A stretch of DNA of 64,000 nucleotides, from the NCBI RefSeq assembly GCF_958979055.1, contig NC_084886.1, positions 43,636,654 through 43,700,653 on the forward strand, given 5' to 3'. The position numbers and the translations under genes are program-made. Shown one piece after another: positions 22,884 to 36,000 of the stretch (the first letter of the stretch is position 1; each line of letters begins with the position of its first letter). This DNA comes from Alnus glutinosa. Taxonomy: Eukaryota > Streptophyta > Magnoliopsida > Fagales > Betulaceae. The notes beneath the pieces were generated by a model. That model had not been told where the DNA came from, did no database searches, and saw only the letters and a list, made by a program, of their open reading frames with translations.

Positions 22884-23358
22884 GTGGTAGAGTGGTGTGT
22901 TATGTGTAAGAAGCATGGGGAGTCCGTTGATCACATCCTTCTTCATTGTGACGTGGCGCGGGTTGTTTGGAGTTACTTTTATAGCTTGTTCAGGGTGGAG
23001 TGGGTTATGCCTAGTAGTGTTTTGGATTTATTGAGTGGTTGGGGCACCTTGCTGAGTCGTGGTTCTGTTATCCGTATTTGGAAGCAGGTTCCTTTATGTG
23101 TTTTGTGGGGTTTGTGGCGTGAGAGAAATTCTAGGCTTTTTAAGGATGTGGAGGTTATAGCTGGAGCTATTTGTAAAAATGTGTTTAATATGTTATATCT
23201 ATGGGTGTTGGCGCATAGCCTGGGTCATATGTCGTTTGTTGATTTTTTACTTTCATGTTCGTTTATTTCCTCTGACTAGGAGCTCTTTTGTATACTTTCT
23301 GTGTTCTAGGGTTACGCCACTTTGCGCTTTTTAATGAGTTATTACTTATCAAAAAAAT
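22884..23358 (+). mobile_element. 5'-truncated L1-type LINE, 3' end
   Basis: An open frame of 131 codons encodes the C-terminal zinc-binding region that follows the LINE reverse transcriptase (zf-RVT). It shows the pattern CVMCKKHGESVDHILLHC, then VLWGLWRERNSR. The 3' UTR and the ending GCGCTTTTTAATGAG...TTACTTATCAAAAAAA are typical of this LINE group and recur at 62.8 kb. The RT core, endonuclease and ORF1 are absent. The remaining frame has no internal stop, so the insertion is fairly young. Confidence 0.85.
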
Positions 23359-24503
23359 AATTAAATTTGGGATGAATAAAATGAGCATTACTCGGCTACA
23401 AATGTGTTTATAGAATCAAAATCTGATGATTATCACAAATTCTGCACTACTGGCGTTGGAACATTTGACGTGTCGGATTGTCTTTAACATGTAACATGTT
23501 TAACATATAGTCCTTGTAACCCATTTTCCTTTTGCTTTTACTTTGGTCTTTATTTGTTGGGCCACAAGTTGGAGTTCTAAGTTTTTCTCCTAGAAATTAG
23601 GCTATATTTGTTGACGTGTTTTTGGTTTAGAGAATGTAATTTGATATGACATAAAAATGAAAATTATTTTTTATATTTTTTATGACTATTTTGTGCTTGA
23701 GTTGTTTGTAAATGATTTTGTTTTGAGAAGAAAAAACAAAAAAACAAATAAAAAATGAAATAATAATAAACAGAAGTGAACAGCACTCCGGAGTCCAAGG
23801 TTGTTGACCTAATCACTTCTCTCGTCAGGCATTGTCATTGCACATTCCATTTCACCCACTCATTCATTCGCCATTAGAACAAAAGCAATGCATATTGACA
23901 CACAATCAGATTATAACAATGCTTATCTTTTGCATGCAAACAATAGAAGAAGTGCACATCCAAACCACAATCAATTTGCACACTCACTAAAGAAATGTAA
24001 TATAAATAGTACCGATTCATTTGAAAGAACTAAAACAAAACTTGATGTTTATCTGCATCGCAGAATCAGGCTCATGGTAGAATAACTTATTACCAAAATG
24101 ATCATCTTGCAGTTAGTCTTCATTGAGTTGAATCCAAAAATGCTAAATAGGGAGAAAGCTTGCAAGCAAAAGAGATGATGGCCCCTAGAACCTTCACTGT
24201 GGGAACTTCAAACTCCATCATGCTTCCCACATGGATCTTAACTTGACCCTATCAAGGAATTAAAACATAATCTTGCATGCCAACCTGCTCATAAACCAAT
24301 GTTCCTCAATCCTCAACCTTAATACTAACCATTGCAACAAAATCTAAACAAGCTGTGCCCCCATCCAGAAGTAGCAGTCAACTTAGTCTTTTAACTCATT
24401 GCCCACCATCGCACAGATTAACATAATCACAAATGGAACTTTCAAATTTGCCAAAAATTATCCTTGTGACAGCACGAATGCTATTCCTGAGCCTCAAATA
24501 TGT
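23359..24503. other. Intergenic DNA, no gene seen
   Basis: AT-rich DNA without recognisable coding content. The part next to 24504 should contain the UPM1 3' UTR (minus strand). Confidence 0.4.
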
Positions 24504-26538
24504 CTATTTAGCCTCTACCAAACAAGATACTTCTTTCAAGGAAAGTGGCCACAAAGGTGAGAGCGCAACAACTTTTCCAATGATGATCAGAGTCGGTGAT
24601 ACCAACTCTGCCGATGTAATTTGCTGAGCTAGATCCTTAAGTTCAGCAAAGACCTGTATAATTTTGCAAATGCAACAACAATAAGACGTTGGCATTGATG
24701 GCACAAAATCTTGAAAATGTGTCATGAATAACCACATTCTAAGGATGAGTCCTCAATGTTAAGATGTTGAGGGTCAACACATTTTTTTTTTCTTCCCAAA
24801 AAACTCGTACATTATAGAAACTGTACTGGGCTGGTTTCTTGCCAGATATACCTTGAGGTTCTTGAGATATCATAGCATCCCCAATTGAGTTATTTCCCCT
24901 TAAAGTAAATGCACATTTAGGATAAACCCTAACATTTATAACATTTTAATTTAACCAAATTTAACATATTAAGTAACATGGCAGAAGGTAAATAATTCTC
25001 AAAGCATGACTCGAGGGAGCAAGAGCAGCTGATATATCATAATCACAAGAAAGGCTTATAAGAAATTCAAAAGCTTAAGGTCTTCATATATATATGATCT
25101 ATTGTCATTTTAGATTCCAATGAAGTACCTTGCTTCTACCCCATATCATCTTTTTACCAACTTATGCAACAGTTCCATTCTACAGGATGAATTTCTGTGA
25201 TAAAATGATATGGAACTTATAAACACAATATCAAAAGAGTAATAATAAAGTTTTGATTCATATAGACTGAAAGTCAATTATATCTTGTTGTGTTCAGCAA
25301 CCCCACATCTGAAACTGAAACCTTTTAAACAAATCTATGGCTTTGAGGCCACTGAATCACTTAATCTTCCAATATGTAACTGTTGCAACAATATTCACCT
25401 TAGCTTCTCACACTGCATATTTTGGATGTATACAGATGAACGTATACATGACAAGTGGAGTGCAAGAAACTAGAAGCAGTGAGCACCAGCATTATACTCT
25501 ATAAAATTTATAAAATTGTGCACGGTTTGAGATTTCAAAGTTTCATTTTATAGATCGAGAAATGGAGCTTTATAAGCTCATTAAGCAAATGCCAAATGGC
25601 ACCTCCAACCCCCAAAGCCCACAGGAAGCATGGGAGAGGGGGTTAACTTATTCTAATTTATTACGTATGCTAATTTAATGACAGGTGAATGTTGATATCA
25701 CCTATGGAAGCTTCAAGAAAGTCAGAATCTTACACAATTCCAACGTGAATGTATGTCCAAATGAGATAAACCATAGAAGTTATAAGCTCATGCTGAAGAA
25801 AGAAAAAAGGCTTGTTTCACAATTTATCATGTCAAACAATGACTTTAAACAAGAGAGCTTCTGAAAATGTTATGACTTTCAGGCATTTAGTCAAAGAGCT
25901 TGACAAAATATGAACATAGCAAGGGAAGAAGAAAAAGAAAGAGTTATGTGAAGAATTGTGCTTACTGTGCGTTGTTGAAGTGTGGTCCCTCGCTCAACTG
26001 CAACAGCCGGTGTATTAGAGGGCAGACCATGATGAATTAACTTTAGGGAAATGGAGGGGAAGGTTGACAAGCCCATATAAACCACCAAAGTTGAATCAAT
26101 ATCAGCTGCATTTTCTGCTACAAACAAAGGATCTGCTCCTCCTTTCCTTGAGTGCCCAGTGAGAAATCTCACACTATTTGCCACACCTCGATGAGTTAAT
26201 GGAATTCCTAGCTCAGCTGCTATTCCAGAAGCAGCAGTAATACCTGCAAAGCATTTAGCATCACAATCATACTATTCTCACCCCCATAGCTAACTTCACT
26301 AACTGAAAGAGAATAATGCTTCATATGCCCATCAAAAAATTATGGAAAACTTCACTTATAATCTCTGATCTTTCATTACTTTTGCAATTAAGTACTTAAA
26401 TTTTATAAAGTGTTAATTTAGGATATCCATCTTTCAATTTTTTTAAAATAAAAAAATTACAAAGATTTAAGTATTGGTTAGAATCTAACGGAATTTGCAA
26501 AAATACCCATACCTGAATCTTTGAAAAAATTTCTATTT

Positions 26539-26574
<36 letters not shown>

Positions 26575-28428
26575 CAGGTTATTTTGGGAATTTTTATAGG
26601 ATTTAAAGGAAAATTTTAACGGACGGTTGAAATTGAAAAAAATTGAAAGATGAATACCCTAAATTGACACTTTTTGAAGTTTGAGTACTTAATTACAAAA
26701 GTGATGAAAGATCATGGGTTACAAGTGAAGTTTTTCCAGAAAATTATTACTAACAAAAAACAACAATTCAAGATCAGCCTAAAAAACTAACATTAGAGAA
26801 ATGACACACGTTCCATTCTATATTGGAAGCCACCCTTCAAGCTAGCTCAGAAAGAAAATCATTATGTCCATGGTTTCATGCATCACAGATTAGACCAACA
26901 CGTCAACCATATTTCCTATTTCTACAAATCATTTTTGCACCCAAATCATTATACTTAATTTTCCTGATATTGGTCTATCCCCCTCATATTTGGCAGCAAT
27001 TGAACTTTACTTTCAAAGTGATCCACAAAGAATGGTAGGTGAAATGAATTCTCCACACAAAGAGCATAAGATGGGAAAGTAAAAGGCGAACCAATCCTCA
27101 GCTAATGGAACCAAAGTAGTATAATGTTTTCTGAAAGGGCACCATTCCAAATTTTGACAGTCAATCTGGAGATGTCAGTCATTGTTCTGTAATAGCTCCA
27201 TTTAAAAATTGATGGCCTTTCCTTTAGATATGCTATGTTTTTTATATGCAATGGCAGCATTCAAGTAAACAAGACATTAAACTGCATCCCTTTCAAGAGT
27301 TTCAACTTGATAACGAGATTCAAGAGACTACTCAAGCATCGCATACCTGGAATTACTTTCACTTGAATCCCTTGCTGTCGCAGAAAATCCATCTCTTCTC
27401 CACCTCTCCCAAACACCTAAAAGTTAGAAAAACCTCTACTAGAGTGCACATGATATTACATTTCAAGGCCAATACCACTATACTGACTTACAAATTTTAG
27501 TTACATTTCCGAAATAAAACTCACCAGTGGATCCCCTCCTTTAAGTCTCACAACAGTAGCTCCAGCTTCGGCAAAACTCAGAAGCAACTCATGTATTTCC
27601 TCCTGTAATTGAAAAAAAGAAGAAAAAGATCACTCTCAAATTGACAGGTGACCCAATTGCAAGGCCAAATAGAGAAAACCAACGCCCATAATCCCAATTC
27701 AACAAGTTTTTGACCAATATCAGAACCCCTATTCCATATCAACAAAAACCAAATAACCAATTAACGAAAATCCAAGCAAAACCGAACTAGAACAGATATA
27801 GAAATAGATTGATTAATAGCAGAAAACCAGTTGAAAACCAAAGGAAACCCACAAACCCAAATGAGAAAAGACGCCAAGCATATAGAGAGACTTTTACCTG
27901 GGTTCTACTATGGTAGCCAGCAGTCTTGCCAACATAGAGAAGCCTACCATCAGGGCCAACCAAATTCAGCACATCATTGGACACCAACCGGTCATACAAG
28001 AGCAAATCAGCACTCTGAATCACTCTCACAGCCTTGAGTGTCAACAGTTCAGGGTCCCCAGGCCCTGTCCCCACCAAGAACACATCCCCTGGCCCACACT
28101 TCCCCCCACCACATCCTTCACTTTCTCTCTTCTCTCTCAGCACCTGGAGCAGCTTCTTTAGCTCTGGCAATTGCAGTGCTATGTCATCTTGCCTAATCGA
28201 GTCAGAATCAGGTGGAAAGGAGCAAGATGTAATTTGCTCCACTTGGTTCTTGTAGTTGTAGAGCCATTCGTCCCTTTGGTATCTCTCAATAGAGTGTTTC
28301 TCAGTAAAAGGCGAAGAAGAAGGATTATAGTATAAAGAACAAATGGGGTGAAAGTTTACGGTTTTGAGTTTTCTGAAATGGCTTGAAGATAAAGGAGAGA
28401 AAGATTGGAGCCTAATGACAAGATCCAT
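24504..28428 (-). CDS. UPM1: Uroporphyrinogen-III C-methyltransferase, plastid, 5 exons
   Basis: The enzyme uses S-adenosylmethionine to methylate uroporphyrinogen III at C-2 and C-7, giving precorrin-2. This is the branch to sirohaem, the cofactor of nitrite and sulfite reductases. Exons (minus): 28428-27898, 27602-27525, 27416-27347, 26243-25966, 24653-24504. They splice in frame to 368 residues (Arabidopsis UPM1: about 369). Residues 1 to about 50 are Ser/Arg/Lys-rich and acid-poor, consistent with a chloroplast transit peptide. The SAM-binding loop GTGPGDPELLT lies at 120-130, followed by YDRLVS (145-150), GGDP in exon 2, and the conserved GITAASG and LTHRG in exon 4. All of the tetrapyrrole methylase core is present. 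The fourth intron (26244-27346) holds a foldback element. Confidence 0.95.
26343..26739. mobile_element. Foldback DNA transposon in a UPM1 intron
   Basis: The left arm begins about TGGAAAACTTCACTTATAA and the right arm ends about TACAAGTGAAGTTTTTCCA. The inversion is about 130 bp long on each side, around an oligo-T/oligo-A core at 26539-26575. It has no coding capacity, and no clear duplication was found. Confidence 0.7.
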
Positions 28429-28878
28429 AACCGTTTATGAATGAATGAGAGAGGGAGGGAAAGACTGTGGCTTGAAATTGGGTTTGACGCGGACTTGGGG
28501 AGTTTGGGGGAGCTTGAAGAGGCAAACCGGCTTCCTGGGCTTTGAGAGGGACGTGCTTTTGGGAAGGGAAATGCTTGCCGGGGGATTTTTTATTAACAAG
28601 AGACTCACAGGAGACGGATGAGTGTCCCTGTGTAGCAAGCTCATGTAGCGAATATATATACATATTATGAAGATGAGGGGTGCTACACATGCACTCCGCA
28701 TCTCTCTCATCTTCCCTTATTATGAAGGGGAATGAAGGGATGTTTTATAACATTTCTCTATGAAGATAAACATATACACTCGAAAGTAAATTATTTAAGA
28801 CTTGAATTAATTTATCTAATAAAATCTTAAAAGTAATTAAATAATTAATAATTAATATGAATTTATTTATTTTTTAAA

Positions 28879-28938
<60 letters not shown>

Positions 28939-29678
28939 GATTAATTAAAGCATTACTCTGATTCATTTGCAGACGATCCTCAAAACTCTCATATGCTTTC
29001 TTCAGTTCAGACTATTCCCCTGCTTTGCGTCACTGTGAAGGCAGACGTTTACACACTTCTACACATTGGGAATTTGTAAAGTCTACAATGTGTCGCCTCT
29101 GCAACAGCCTCATCGAGGCAATTACTCAATAAGTTTGTTGAGACGACAAGGCTACTTAACAGCAGTCGCCACAACAAGTACCTTTAATTAAAAAAAGCAA
29201 TGGCCAATATCTCTTTCTAATTTTATGACATTGATGGTTGCAATCTCTCTCCATTACCGCTATCGCTGCCTCTTCTCGATTAGTCGTTTTTGATCGATTA
29301 ACCTCACTCCGAGTCTCTTCTACTTCATTTCTCATTCGGTCAGTTCTCTTCCCATAATTCTTTTGGTTTCCCTTTCATTTAGAATCCCCAGCCAAGTGCT
29401 CTGGACCAAAATTTAGTTTTCCCGCAAACTGTTCGACAATTGGTCTCTGTGAAATTTCGTAATGCAGTGCAACAAATTTTTGTTTAGCTCCTTGATTGAT
29501 TTGATTCTTATTGATTGACAAAAGATAAAGCACATTGTCAAAACTATTCATGAATGTATTATTTCCAGTTTTCCAAATCTCCGCGACGATTCCCATAAAG
29601 ATTGTGCTTTGAAGCTAATGGTGATGGTGGTGATTATCTTTGTCTCACAGTTATAAATTCGAAACTAATCGAGGAAAC
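28429..29678. promoter_or_regulatory. Divergent promoter region between UPM1 and the LYR gene
   Basis: About 1.25 kb separate the two start codons. A TA microsatellite spans about 28884-28937. TATATATA at 28651-28658 lies about 220 bases upstream of the UPM1 ATG and is a possible TATA box for it. The LYR side is CT-rich from about 29210, as for a plant 5' UTR. No gene lies between. Confidence 0.45.
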
Positions 29679-31268
29679 ATGCCGTCTCTGCAAACCGTGC
29701 TGCCTCCTGAACTTGCCAACAATGCGATTAGAGTTAGTATCAAATTCTTCTTCATTCTATATGTTCTGCCATTTCTATTTATTACACGAAATCCCTTCTT
29801 TTTTTCCAGCCGAAGATAATTTTTTACGTAGAGTTACAGTTTACAATATAGAATCTGTTGCACCCATTTCCTCATTCATGCTTCTTGTTGTAGCTTTACC
29901 GCGAATGCCTTCGAAGAGCTAAATATATCGGTCATCGGGTACGCAAAGTTTCTTTCTATCTATGCTAAAGTATACATGTGTGCGTGATTAAGCCTTACGT
30001 CGAGCGGTAGTCATACGACTGAGAAATTTGCATGCCTAGTAGTCATAAGAATGTGTAGGAATCAGTATTAATCGTAAGAGTGAGTGATTGATATAAATAA
30101 TTGCTCCCAAACCCGTGTGCATAGGCTTAAGTTTTTGGGTTGAAGTTGTGTCGTTTACATGTTATATCAAGGTGTCACTTGGATACAGTCTCTCTCACGG
30201 ACACAGATTTTGTGGGATTTTAAAGTTAGTGTATATTTCATTGTTAGATTCAACATTAGCTACTATTTGTGGAGATTATTACTGAATATACTATTTTGTA
30301 TGAAATATGCTATCAGATGATTTAATTCTCTATCAGTTAAGTGGGCTGAAGTTAGAATTTTTGCGACCGTATAAATCAGTTTGAATATTAAGTAGAATAT
30401 ATACTGTTGAAGGCCAACATTATGTCTCATTTGTTCTTTGGGGAAAGCGTGTTTTTTTATTTTAGATCGTCATCTTTCATGTCTGTCTTAGTCATAAGTA
30501 AAATCTGCAGGGCCTTTGATTCAATTATTGACATTGATTTGTAGAATATAAACAGATATCCTGCAAAAAAGACCACATTTCTTGGGCCTTGGCCGAGCAG
30601 TAATAAAGAGTACTTGGCGTTTTTTGAATCGTATTCATGTAGATTCTCGTTGCAAAATATAAGCTCACATTGTTAATGATTTTCTTTCCAATCACATTCG
30701 GAAGATATTTGATTTTGTTTCCATTCATACTGAGAAGATCCAGGAAACTTACTTACTTTGAGCCTTTGTCTGTTTATTTTGCAGCAACATAATACAGAGC
30801 TTCTTGTTGATATGGTGAGGCAGCAGTTCAAAAAAAACATGCTCGAGACAGATCCAGGGAAGATTCAAAAGTTGAAGGATGAGTGAGTTTCAGTTGTCTA
30901 GTTTGTTGCATGATTTGTGCATGTTTTCGGGTTGTGTGGAATGTAGTGGTAGTGATTTCTATGGTCATCTTATAATTCCGGAGTGCATCTTACTGGGCTT
31001 GCTTGATCCTTCAATTATATAATTGACCTTAATTGTTTCTCTTTTTCTGTTCTGTTTCATGGTTGAACCGGAAAAGCTGGATTGAAATCCCAGATGTTAA
31101 AAGTGATAAACAAAGACGGTTTCTTATACTGCTTTTCTTTTGACAAAAGTGTTTTTAAGGCTCTAACCTTTGTCTCCTTTGTTTCACAGTGCGGCAAGGG
31201 GACTCATAAATCACATACTATACGAGTCTGAGAAGATGTCTGGTCGTAAATTCAGCCAGAGCTCTTGA
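29679..31268 (+). CDS. LYR-motif protein (At1g76065-like), 4 exons
   Basis: Exons: 29679-29732, 29894-29938, 30785-30882, 31190-31268, giving 91 residues in frame. The Leu-Tyr-Arg motif (residues 19-21) begins exactly at the start of exon 2. It continues LYRECLRRAKYIG and is followed by a basic helix with FKKN. LYR proteins are small mitochondrial factors for iron-sulfur cluster delivery or respiratory-complex assembly, often acting with acyl carrier protein. Which complex this one serves is not visible. No long presequence is seen, as in many LYRM proteins. The two longer open frames overlapping exon 1 (from 29602) and intron 1 are not coding. Confidence 0.9.
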
Positions 31269-32459
31269 TGTTGTTCAGAATTTGTTGTTCTGAGTTGTTA
31301 GTTGGTGTATCAGATCATGTTCTGGTAAAATTGAGGAATAATAATGGAGACTTAATGGTCCCAAGGATGCTTGTTTATGACTTTTATATTGCGGGTGTTG
31401 AAACATTTTGTTGAATGAAATTTGCATACTTGAGAATTGCACGGTGGCCTTTCTATATTGTTCACTTTGCATTTAATAAAACCGGTGATTCATGATAAAT
31501 GTCTCTATGTAAACCACATATGCTTTAATATGTAAAATTAGTGAAGCCTAGAATTCCATATTTTTACTTGTGGCATCTGCTATTCATTTTTAGTGATTTC
31601 AATCTATTCTGTCTTGATTTAGAGATTCAATATTCATTGTCTAAATTAAATGTGTATCAGTTTTGAATATTACTTTCCATCATCACTCTCTTTATATATT
31701 CATTGTTTGATTGATCTTTTTATTAATTTATCTGAAATCTAAAGAGAATTTTAAGAGTTTTGTTAATATCTCAAATATCAAAGGAGATTCTGGAATGACT
31801 ACAAGGGACTTTAAATCCTCGCAATAATATGAAAAAGTTTGCCACTGACTTTGACTCAATTTGCTGTGAAAACTACAATCCTCCAGGCGCACATTCCCCT
31901 GCAATTGAAGACTGTGGACCCAACATATAGTTCCCATCGATGAAGTGTGTGAGTGGATTGTAGCCACTACTTTCACTGCATCCCCGTGCCTACAAAGCTT
32001 CTTTTCATCTTACTTTGCTTGTCCTTATTTTACCTACTCAATCCATTCAACATTGCATCAATGCCCACCTTTTTTTGGCTTTAGATAATATTCTAACAAT
32101 CTTACCCTCAAAGATTTGACATCGAGAGTTTCTTTTATTTTTTGTCTTGACATTGAAGGAGCAGTAGGCTTGTGCTTTCGTAACGTTCATTCTTGCTTGG
32201 GAAATGGCACAGTAACATGAGTAAATGCAAAATCCAATAGGAGCAAAAGCATGCTTATTGCAAGGCTCAGACTTAAGAGGACTAAAAGCAACATCTCAGG
32301 CTCCAGGAAGTTGTGCCCTTTAAACAGAGAACTGCTAAAATGGCTACATATTGGTAAACAATAAAGAATTCATCTACAACCTCTTGGCATACCTGAGTTA
32401 ATACCTAGACGAGTAGTAGACTTAAATGCTTGTTTGTGGACTGCTTACAGCACTCGGAG
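31269..32459. other. LYR 3' UTR and intergenic DNA
   Basis: The 3' UTR is followed by AT-rich DNA. A minus-strand open frame at 31728-31976 has no recognisable domain and no gene-like context. I see no gene. Confidence 0.4.
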
Positions 32460-32756
32460 TATTACTGCGTAGAAGACGGTGATCTCATGCCTTTTGTAGC
32501 GTCTATGAAGGGAAATGAATGACATAAGTTTTGAAGATAATGAGAGGACATTGAAAAAGCTCAAATCTTTTTTCTTCAATACTTTGTATCTTTGGACTGA
32601 TACTTTCGTTTTCCCTTTTGTTCTTAATTATCATGATTTTCTTGTTTTTTTCTTCTTCTTCTATCTAGGTATCATCTCTTGTATATTTTATGTGTACCTG
32701 AGACGCCTAACGCTTTTAACGGTATTTTGATTAATTATATATATTAAAAAAAAATA
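32460..32756 (+). mobile_element. Small 5'-truncated LINE 3' fragment
   Basis: The reading REMNDISFEDNERT, then NTLYLWTDTFV, matches the end of L1-type LINE ORF2 in plants (family pattern WRERN...FFxTLYLW). A 3' UTR with GTATATTTTATG and CGCCTAACGCTTTTAACGG follows and ends in an A-run at 32744-32752. The fragment is about 0.3 kb and partly degraded at its 5' side. No target duplication was found. Confidence 0.7.
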
Positions 32757-33001
32757 TCTCCTGGCGTACTGTCAGTCACAAGAAATAACATATAGAACTT
32801 AGCACTGTATTCATAAAACTCGTAATTTGGAAATCTCTCCCCTTTAATAAATTTTACAAAGGCAGAATATCTTATAGCAATAAGACCCCAGGATGGTCAT
32901 TGCAAACTTTCCTTCATGTTCCTTAAATCATCACTGCCAGTACCTGCTTTTAGCAACCTGACAATAGAAACACAGCCTATTATTGCTACTTCATCTGAGT
33001 T

Positions 33002-36000
33002 CTAACCACTTTTCCCTAAATTTGACTGTCTTGGTTCTCCAGTCCTTGGACTAAATGGCCCTCTTCCACCAAGCGGAGGGCTTTGGACCCCTCTAAGTTC
33101 ACTTATGCGAGGACTGTATCGTTTTTCTGATAGCTGAGGGCTGTGAAAACTCTTAAATTCTTTGGACGGTGTTGCAGTGCAGCTTGTAACCTTGAGACTG
33201 CACGTCCGTCTAATCTCACCCCGGCTACGCGTAATTATCCCATCTAGAATCTCTCCATCATCTGCAAAAGAAGCTGTCCGACCCATCTCCCCCTCCTGCT
33301 ATAGACACATCAAGCACACAACATACATAAACTTAGCTGTATTGCTGAGTGACCTTGATTTCTTTGTGCCAAAGTTCATTTCAATGAAATAGTGAATATA
33401 CATCCATTTAATGCATGTAATAGAAAATTTATACTACACATATTTTACATATTTTACATATTTTATGAACTGATGACAGATTAGCAAAGCTGAAGTTCCT
33501 TATATTTTCTTCTGAATAACTCTTTCTAAGTACGTAAATAGAGGATCTACAGGTAGAAGCAAAAGAACTAAAAAACTTACTGTTGCTATGTTGAATGATA
33601 AAGCTGGTGCCTCTTCATAATTTGCAGCGTCTAAATCTTGAAGGTGTGCTGCTTTGAAAAACTTGGGCAAAATGTATTGCCTCACAGGAACCAAAAGCAT
33701 AATCATTAAAGGGAACAGAACCCCAGCAATCGGAACCCATGTAACCCCAAAACAAAGAAGCAGATAAGACGTCTGGAAGATAGTAAATATTGCAATTGTC
33801 TTGAAAGGTACAGTTTCCACAAAAGTGGCATGGTACTCCTCCAGTACCCTGAAAAAGCATGCAAAAGAATGTGATATGGTTAATTCCTTGCCATTCAGGT
33901 GTATAGGATTAAATAATTAAAGACATGAAGAAAGGAGCTAAGAGGCTACTTGTATCTTCGGCTTGGAGCCGTGAATAGCAATAAGATCCTTTCCCAGAAC
34001 TGGTTGCCAGGTAGGCTTTCAATGGCCATGAAAGCAAAATAGCCCCAGAGTACTGAGGTTGGGATCTTCTTAAGGAAAGGCATGGCTGCAATGCATCCTC
34101 CTACCATTATAGCTTGAAGCAGGTTACTGAGCCGCTGTTCTTTCACCTCAACGGGTAGTAAATCATCAATTTCTTTCTCAACATCAAACACGCTCTCATC
34201 AACCGGGGCATCCATATACCCCATGCTTGAAGCCATTTGAATTGTTGAGTTTTTCAATTCCTTTAGTCCCTGCTACGAATACAAGTTTAGGCAACCCTAA
34301 TTGATCAAACTTCAGAAAAGTAAAAAATTATTTATATATATATATATAGAAGAATGAAAAATCATGACTATTTATTGGAGAGACGTAATATTTCAAGCCA
34401 TCTGAGACTTTCTATTCTCTACAACATTCTATGAATTGTTGGAAACTCTGTAATTAATATGGCCATATTAAGGTTCTTTTGAAACAAAGGATCAGATATC
34501 CAAGCTGTGTCTCTCAATTAAATAGGCAAGTCTTTGGCTTTTTCTAGTATATGCATTGTCTTTTCATTTTAGATACAAATGCGACCGTCAATAGCAGTTT
34601 TTTGTTATATAGTACAAAGAAAAGAAAGAAGATGAAGTCATCGTACCCTAGCTGAAGGTTCATGGTAAGTTAATGGAGTCTGCATCTGTTGATAGGCTTC
34701 TTGCATGCTTCCGTACACTACTCCCAAGCTTGCATTCTTTCTCATACATTTGCGTGCTGTTGCTACAAGTCGATTATGAAGTAACTGCGAAACAGGAGGA
34801 TTTTGTTATAAGGTTATACACAATGTGACTTTATTTTTTTGAGTGTGTGTGAGCATGCGTGCCTTCGTTCTGAGCGCATTCCAAGTCGACTACTTAATAA
34901 ATGGGATTTTAGGGATACATGAATGGATAGTAAACTAGCAGCCTCATGGTCGCAACATAAGGAGCAATGAGGCTGGGCCACTGGTTGGCAAGCTCTGGAT
35001 TCAGCAGCAGAACAAGGCACTGAGGGTTGTGGTTTCTTTGCCTACCTGGTGCTTCAGCGTAGCCAAACACCTAGTATGCATTGGAGACTGTGGAATAACC
35101 CCATTTGATGGAGGGATCCCTATGAGACCACACAATATGACCTGTCATGCAGCAACAAGATTTCAAGTTCGAGGCAAGCGGATAATAAAAAGAGAACCAA
35201 AAAGAAAATACGACTTGCGTAGAACAAAAGGGAGAAAAGTGTGCAAGAAGGGGATTTGCACACCATGAACCCCAAAAGAAGTAAATCGTAATGGAAAGAA
35301 GGGGGTTTTCTCAAATTGAATTCTTTCTGCTGAGCTAGTTGAGAAGCCACACTGTGATCAAAGTAGTAGAGCACTGCAATCATCGTTGCTGGAATGAAAG
35401 CCCCAATTATATAGAGAACTGGCACATTTAGCATGTCCTGTCATCCATTTAAGTTACTCCTCTAATTAAAAGTGCCATAAAAGAAAACATTGCTCATGTA
35501 CCAAGCTAAAGGGGATAAAATTATACAATTCTCAGAAGCACATGCCTTAATGACAGTCCAATTCTCGTATGCACCAGGTGACCATGGATTTGGACTGAAG
35601 AGGCGTCTTGGGATTCCATTTGGAATACTTCTAGATGGTATATAGGAAACAGCTGTCCAAACTAGGACCATCAATGGCACACCATAATCTGCTATGAAGC
35701 CTCGCAGCCCCCCTGTGGGAAGTTAAGAATTAACTCCATAATTGAAAGATATTAGGATGATATGTGGACCTACAGCAGCAAACATGGTTCATATAGACAG
35801 GTTTAAAAGGTCCTTCAGTTGTTTATCTCTCTTTGAGCTCAGATTTTAACATTCACAAAGGAGTCCCTTCTCCTCAACTCAGCAGGGAGAGAAGCCAATT
35901 TTCCTCCAGAGCCGCTTCACATTCCCTTCCCTTTATGACACCATGAACAAACTGGAACTGGGTGTGCTGCTAATGGTTTTACGGCAAGCACTACCCTAAG

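Noticed and set aside
27831-28255. Plus-strand open frames
   Set aside because: They are antisense to the first UPM1 exon, whose minus-strand product is clear.
33615-33860. Second minus-strand frame over a BOR1 exon
   Set aside because: It is the wrong frame of the exon; the joined BOR1 model uses the other frame with conserved residues.
35029-35268. Plus-strand open frame of 79 codons
   Set aside because: It is antisense to two BOR1 exons and the intron between them.
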